In this document: piece by piece, positions 59,007-64,000 of the stretch | How positions within the stretch are numbered: the stretch's first letter is position 1 | Layout of the letters: every line of letters starts with the position of its first letter | Assembly (NCBI GenBank): GCA_902572735.1 | Contig: CACGGX010000001.1 | Span: forward strand, 62,001-126,000 | Direction of reading: 5' to 3' | Source: an uncultured Alphaproteobacteria bacterium | Lineage (GTDB): Bacteria; Pseudomonadota; Alphaproteobacteria; HIMB59; GCA-002718135 | Length of the DNA: 64,000 bases | Notes under the pieces: generated by a model | Told to the model about the DNA's origin: nothing | The model's input: the letters and a program-made list of their open reading frames with translations, nothing else | Databases searched by the model: none | Position numbers and translations under genes: made by a program

Positions 59007-59874
59007 TTGGAAGAATATCTCTTATTTTTTGATATTTATAATTCATCAATGGGATAAAAATGAAAAGGAAAAGTGATTTAATTGTAATAAAAGATTTTTC
59101 TAATGAGTTTAAATATATTCTTTCTCTCAAATATTTATTTTTATTAGATTTTATTTTTATACCAATACCTCTATAAACATTAGCCGCAATGAATATTCCC
59201 AGTCTAGTAGAGAGGGGTATATATTTCAAACCAGCAAAACCATTTTTATAAAACTTTTCTGATAAAGTTATTACTTTATGAATTGCATTTGATATTTTTT
59301 CATCATTTTCTGAAGTAAATTTATTTAGATTGTTTAAGTCTTTTAAAGAAATATTAGGTATCCAACTAGCTGGTAAATATATTCTTTTAATTTTTGAGTC
59401 TTCATAAACATCGCGTGCTATATTTGTTAATTGCATACCAATTCCTAAATCAATTGCAGATTTTGATGCTTTTTTATGTTTTACTCCTATAATTTTAGAC
59501 ATCATTAAACCAACAGTCCCGGCAACATGGTAAGAGTATTTTATAAGCTCCTCCTTATTTTGAATTCTAATATTCTTCTGATCCAAAATTAATCCGTCAA
59601 TTAAATCTATAAGAATAGCATTATTAATGTTATTTTTTTTTAAAAAAACATTTACCTTATTGTTTTTATTATTTTTAATTTCCTCAATTGAGTTTTTAAG
59701 ATAGTTAGATTGGTCTTGGCTATGCTTATCAGCAATATCATCGAAATATCTACAAATTGAATATAGAATACCAGCATTTTTTTTTGAACTTTTTGGTAAA
59801 AAAAAACTTGCCCAATAAAAACTTTTACCTTCTCTTTTAAGGTCGGTCGACGAATTTAGTTCTAAATCAATCAT
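58993..59874 (-). CDS. crtB: Phytoene synthase
   Basis: SFYWASFFLPKSSKKNAGILYSICRYFDDIAD, QLTNIARDVYEDSKIKRIYLPASW. Confidence 0.95.
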   Translation of the reverse strand: MIDLELNSSTDLKREGKSFYWASFFLPKSSKKNAGILYSICRYFDDIADKHSQDQSNYLKNSIEEIKNNKNNKVNVFLKKNNINNAILIDLIDGLILDQKNIRIQNKEELIKYSYHVAGTVGLMMSKIIGVKHKKASKSAIDLGIGMQLTNIARDVYEDSKIKRIYLPASWIPNISLKDLNNLNKFTSENDEKISNAIHKVITLSEKFYKNGFAGLKYIPLSTRLGIFIAANVYRGIGIKIKSNKNKYLRERIYLNSLEKSFITIKSLFLFIFIPLMNYKYQKIRDILPNENL

Positions 59875-59876
59875 TG

Positions 59877-61352
59877 TTATTTTAATTGAGATTTGATGAT
59901 ATTTTCAACAACTTTAGCTGAGGAAAGAACACCTGGTATTCCAGCCCCTGGATGAGAGCCTGCTGCAGAAAAATATAAATTTTTAATTTTTTTGTCTTTG
60001 TTGTGATATCTAAACCAAGCTGACTGTGTAAAAATTGGGGCTATAGAAAATCCTGCTCCGTGCATAGAATTGTAATCGTTTTTAAAATCTTTAGGGTTCA
60101 TCCAAAAAACATCTGTAATACTCTTTTCTAAATCTGGCATAATTGTTTGTGATAATTCTTTAACTATCTTATTTTTAAGGTTTTCTGATTCAACATCCCA
60201 ATCAATTTTGCCTTGTAAATTGGGTACTGGGCATAGAACATAAAAACTATCACATCCTTCTGGAGCAAACGATTTATCAGTTGCAGTAGGTCTATGAATA
60301 TATAAAGAAAAATCTTCAGATAATATTTTATTTTTAAATATATCATGAAGTAAAGATTTAAATCTTTCAGTCATCCAAATAGTATGATGAGCAACTTTAT
60401 GGTATTGTTTTTTCGTACCAAAGAAAAGAACAAAAAGCCCCATTGAATACAATAAGTTTTTTTCTTTTAATACAGGTCTTGTTAAATTTTGTTTTTTTAA
60501 TAGTTTGGAGTAAACCATGGGTGGATCAGCATTACAAACAACCAGATCTATATTGGAAATCTCTTCATTGTTTGTTAATATTTTTGTTATCCTATTATTT
60601 TCAACAATAAATTCTTTTGCCTCTGTATTTGTTTTTATTTTAATACCACAATCAATCATTAATTTTTTTAGTTCAGATACGATTTTACCAGTTCCACCCA
60701 TACAAAAAAATACACCCCATTTTCTCTCTAAATAATGAATCAAAGCGTATATAGATGTTGTTGTATGTGGGTCACCTCCAACTAAAAGTGGGTGAATTGA
60801 AAATGCTTTTCTAAGATATGGATTTTTTAGATAACTATTTACAAGTTGAGATACTGTGAAATAACTTTTTAAAATAATTAAATTAGGAATAACGCCTAAC
60901 ATTTTAAAAAAAGAAATAAATGGTTTGTCAGCTAATTGTGTGAACCCTACATCAAAAATTTTTTTTGATTGATTTAAGAGTTTAGAATATCCTTTGATGT
61001 CTCTATTATCATATTTGCTTATTTCGTTATTTGTCTTTTCGATAGTAGAACAATAATCAAAAGTTTTACCATCATGAAAATAATACCTATACCATGGTTC
61101 AAGAGGAACAAAATTCAAATAATCTTCTCTTTTTTTTCCAAATAAACTAAATAATTCATCAAAAAGAAATGGTGCTGTTATTACCGTTGGTCCAGCATCA
61201 TGTTTAAAGCCATTTACTTCAAAAACCCTTGCTCTTCCTCCAAGCTCATCTAGTTTTTCAATAATTGTTGTGTCATAGCCTAATTTTTTTAGTCTTAAAC
61301 TAATCGCAATGCCTCCAAAACCACTTCCTATAACTACTGCTTTTTTTCCCAT
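59877..61352 (-). CDS. crtI: Phytoene desaturase
   Basis: KAVVIGSGFGGIAISLRLKKLGYDTTIIEKLDELGGRARVFEVNGFKHDAGPTVITAPFLFDELF; C-terminal AAGSHPGAGIPGVLSSAKVV. Confidence 0.96.
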   Translation of the reverse strand: MGKKAVVIGSGFGGIAISLRLKKLGYDTTIIEKLDELGGRARVFEVNGFKHDAGPTVITAPFLFDELFSLFGKKREDYLNFVPLEPWYRYYFHDGKTFDYCSTIEKTNNEISKYDNRDIKGYSKLLNQSKKIFDVGFTQLADKPFISFFKMLGVIPNLIILKSYFTVSQLVNSYLKNPYLRKAFSIHPLLVGGDPHTTTSIYALIHYLERKWGVFFCMGGTGKIVSELKKLMIDCGIKIKTNTEAKEFIVENNRITKILTNNEEISNIDLVVCNADPPMVYSKLLKKQNLTRPVLKEKNLLYSMGLFVLFFGTKKQYHKVAHHTIWMTERFKSLLHDIFKNKILSEDFSLYIHRPTATDKSFAPEGCDSFYVLCPVPNLQGKIDWDVESENLKNKIVKELSQTIMPDLEKSITDVFWMNPKDFKNDYNSMHGAGFSIAPIFTQSAWFRYHNKDKKIKNLYFSAAGSHPGAGIPGVLSSAKVVENIIKSQLK

Positions 61353-61409
61353 TGTTAATTTTGTAATTATATTTAAATACCTTATTTCTTAATAAATATA
61401 ATATTATTT

Positions 61410-61922
61410 ATGCTTACAAAGACAGATTTATTTGAATTACTTAGTGTAAAAAATAAAGATTTTCAAATTCATGATCATGATCCTTTATTTACAGTTGAAG
61501 ATTCTGAAAATCTAAGAGGTGAAATTAAAGGATCGCATACAAAAAATTTATTTTTAAAAAATAAAAAAAATAATTTTTTTCTTTTTAGTTGTGATGAAAA
61601 TGCAAAGGTTGATTTAAAGCAATTTTCTAAATCGATCGATGCTAAAAATTTATCATTTGCTAATGCTGAATATTTAGAACAATTTTTGGGCATAAAGCCA
61701 GGATCAGTCTCACCATTTGCCCTTCTTAATGACAAAGATAATGTTGTTAAGTTTTACTTAGATGAAAAACTTTTTAACAGTGAAATAATTAACTTCCACC
61801 CCCTAATTAATACCACAACTATAAGTATAAAGACTTCAGAGTTTATAAACTTCCTGCTTGAAAATAATAAAAAAATTCATATTTTTTCTTTAGATAGTTA
61901 TAGTATAGTCAAATCTTTATGA
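61410..61922 (+). CDS. YbaK/ProX-like prolyl-tRNA deacylase
   Basis: HDHDPLFTVEDSENLRGEIKGSHTKNLFLKNKK...FLGIKPGSVSPFALLND. Confidence 0.9.
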   Translation: MLTKTDLFELLSVKNKDFQIHDHDPLFTVEDSENLRGEIKGSHTKNLFLKNKKNNFFLFSCDENAKVDLKQFSKSIDAKNLSFANAEYLEQFLGIKPGSVSPFALLNDKDNVVKFYLDEKLFNSEIINFHPLINTTTISIKTSEFINFLLENNKKIHIFSLDSYSIVKSL

Positions 61923-62785
61923 GTGAAAATTCGAATATTATCGATGTTACAGAAACAGAGTTTAATGATCAGGTTATTGAGGCAAGTGAAAGTAAACTAA
62001 TTGTTGTTGATTTTTGGGCTCCTTGGTGTGGACCTTGTAAGCAATTAACACCAATTTTAGAAAAAATAATATCAAAATCAGGAGATAAAATCACCTTAGT
62101 AAAAATTAATATTGATGAAAATCAACAAATTGCTGCGCAATTAAGAATTCAATCAATTCCTACAGTTTATGCATTTAAAGATAAGCAAATTGTTAATGCA
62201 TTTCAGGGAGTTATTCCTGAAGGTCAGATTATCGAATTTATTGAAAAATGCTTAGGATCTAAAATTAATGAAGACTTCACTGAATTTTATAATGAAATAG
62301 AAAGTGCCATGGCTGAAAATAAGTATGAAGAAACTAAAGACACTCTTCTAGAATTTATTTCTAAAAACTCTGATGAAATTAAAGGTATTTGTTTTTATTT
62401 AGAGTGTTTGATAGAGCTTAAACAATTTGAAGAGGTTGAAGTGTTCATAAGCTCATTAGAAAAAGATGTGCAAGAAAAGGATGAACTTAAACAGGTTTTA
62501 AAAAAAATGGAAATTGTGAAAAATAACTCATCCGGACCAAATATAAATGAGCTACTTGATAAGCTTGAGAATGAACCGAATAATATCGATTTAATTTTAG
62601 AAATATCTGATAAATATTTTTCAATGAAAGAATATGAAAATGGAATGGATTTGCTTCTAAAAAATTATCCAAAAAATAAAGATAGTATAAAAAATAAGAT
62701 GGTAGAATTTTTTGGTGTACTTGGAAATACTGATCAAGTTACTATTCAATATAGAAAAAAACTTTCACAGTTAATGTTTTCCTAA
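61919..62785 (+). CDS. Thioredoxin-TPR fusion (CnoX/YbbN-like)
   Basis: LIVVDFWAPWCGPCKQLTPILE with C-terminal TPR-like region. Confidence 0.92.
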   Translation: MSENSNIIDVTETEFNDQVIEASESKLIVVDFWAPWCGPCKQLTPILEKIISKSGDKITLVKINIDENQQIAAQLRIQSIPTVYAFKDKQIVNAFQGVIPEGQIIEFIEKCLGSKINEDFTEFYNEIESAMAENKYEETKDTLLEFISKNSDEIKGICFYLECLIELKQFEEVEVFISSLEKDVQEKDELKQVLKKMEIVKNNSSGPNINELLDKLENEPNNIDLILEISDKYFSMKEYENGMDLLLKNYPKNKDSIKNKMVEFFGVLGNTDQVTIQYRKKLSQLMFS

Positions 62786-62786
62786 C

Positions 62787-63380
62787 ATGGAAATTCCTAT
62801 TTTTCCTTTGAACGGCGCCGTGCTTTTTCCAGGAACAAGCTTGCCTCTGAATATATTTGAAAAGAGATATATTCAGATGGTGGACTACGCTCTTTCAAAA
62901 GAAAGGTGTATAGGCATGATACAATCTGATGAAAAAAATAAACTCTATAATATCGGTTGTATTGGAAAAATTCATAGTTTTAGTGAAACTACAGACGGAC
63001 GATATTTAATTAGTCTGCAAGGTACTAATTGTTTTAAAGTTAAGAAAGAGTTAGAAAAGAATTATAAGTTTAGGTTGGTTGAAGCTGAAACGTTGGATTT
63101 TGAGGAAGATAAAAACATTATAAATGAAAAACAAAAAAATAATCTTTTAGATAAATATAGCCAATATATTAAAGTCAAAAAAATTAACTTAAACATAGAA
63201 GAGATTCAAAATATAGACTTTAATCAAATTATTAAGTTTATAGCAATGATATCACCTTTTAGTGATATTGAAAAACAGGTTCTTTTGGAAACAAAAAATT
63301 TAAGCGATTTTTATAAAAAACTTCATTCAATTTTAGAGCTTGAGATCGTTGAAGATAATAATAGCAAAACTATTAATTAA
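62787..63380 (+). CDS. Lon N-terminal (LON substrate-binding) domain protein
   Basis: IPIFPLNGAVLFPGTSLPLNIFEKRYIQMVDYALSKERCIGMIQ. Confidence 0.92.
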   Translation: MEIPIFPLNGAVLFPGTSLPLNIFEKRYIQMVDYALSKERCIGMIQSDEKNKLYNIGCIGKIHSFSETTDGRYLISLQGTNCFKVKKELEKNYKFRLVEAETLDFEEDKNIINEKQKNNLLDKYSQYIKVKKINLNIEEIQNIDFNQIIKFIAMISPFSDIEKQVLLETKNLSDFYKKLHSILELEIVEDNNSKTIN

Positions 63381-64000
63381 TACCCATAGCAAAATCACTT
63401 ATCTGATTTTTTAATTTTTTACTTTTCTCTATTAAATTGATAGCTGAAAATCTTGCATGATTAAAAATTGTATTGTCTAATTTAAAGACACTGTCAACTT
63501 TATCAGTGATTTGAAACAGCCTATAAGCTTTGAAGAAATTATCTTTCTGAAATTCTTTACAAAATACTTCATCTCCTAATTCCAAACCTAGAGAGTTATA
63601 TTTTTTAACAAGATTATATATACTTTCTACATCTTGCATACCCAGATTCCATCCTTGTCCTGCAATTGGATGAAATGAGTGGGCTGAGTCACCTAAATAA
63701 ACAATTCTATTCTCAAAAAATTTAGAGTTTAAATGAGCGTTTAAAGGAAAAGTTTGTTTGGTGATTATTTTTTTTATCTCACCCACACTGCCCTGTATCT
63801 TTTCGTTTAGAATGGAAATAATCTTATTGTCATCTAAAGAAATTAAAGAGTTTATAAATTTATTAGTGTTTGTCCAAACTATAGAACTTTGAAACTGATT
63901 TTTATTTTTTTGCATTGGTAAGATTGCAAGAGGTCCATTTTTAAAAAAGAACTCGTAAGCAGTGTTATTGTGATTCTTTGAGTGATAAAAATTAACTACA
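63373..64000 (-). CDS. UbiH/UbiF/COQ6-family FAD-dependent hydroxylase (N-terminus outside window)
   Basis: IVYLGDSAHSFHPIAGQGWNLGMQDVESI; frame remains open to the window end (VVNFYHSKNHNNTAYEFFFKNGPLAILPM...). Confidence 0.92.
   Translation of the reverse strand, partial: VVNFYHSKNHNNTAYEFFFKNGPLAILPMQKNKNQFQSSIVWTNTNKFINSLISLDDNKIISILNEKIQGSVGEIKKIITKQTFPLNAHLNSKFFENRIVYLGDSAHSFHPIAGQGWNLGMQDVESIYNLVKKYNSLGLELGDEVFCKEFQKDNFFKAYRLFQITDKVDSVFKLDNTIFNHARFSAINLIEKSKKLKNQISDFAMGIN

Overview
The window is an AT-rich, densely packed chromosomal segment. Its gene content and synteny fit a streamlined marine alphaproteobacterium (SAR11/HIMB59-like; this is inference). Most of it is housekeeping: the gcrA 3' end, dxs, panB, a dus gene, rpoH/carD/fdxA/SUV3-like helicase, acnA, ccmABCDEFGH, folD, argG, tsaD, acs, tdk, rsmB, a split purH, a carotenoid/retinal cluster (crtI-crtB-crtY-blh), a thioredoxin-TPR gene and a ubiH-like gene. 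The strongest accessory signal is a ~0.8 kb micro-island at 56.18-57.00 kb. It is bounded by a 32-bp direct repeat of the 3' end of tRNA-Gly(GCC) and carries helically phased 11-bp repeats (CTATATTGCAA) at both inner ends. It encodes only a small lipoprotein and a small membrane protein, with no integrase. Other notable items: an (AAPKKKKK)n histone-H1-like gene with a two-hairpin leader and tandem terminators; purH split at an A4 run; an ECF sigma/ChrR pair whose anti-sigma lacks the canonical zinc ligands; a metallophosphatase-like protein with all metal motifs degenerate; two genes whose ATG directly abuts a terminator T-tract; a gene-conversion-like 111-bp identical tract between tandem aldo/keto reductases; a gene apparently frameshifted at an A9 tract; and a surface-modification/oxygenase/methyltransferase island at 49.8-55.3 kb. 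All calls come from reading the sequence and ORF translations; no database search was run.
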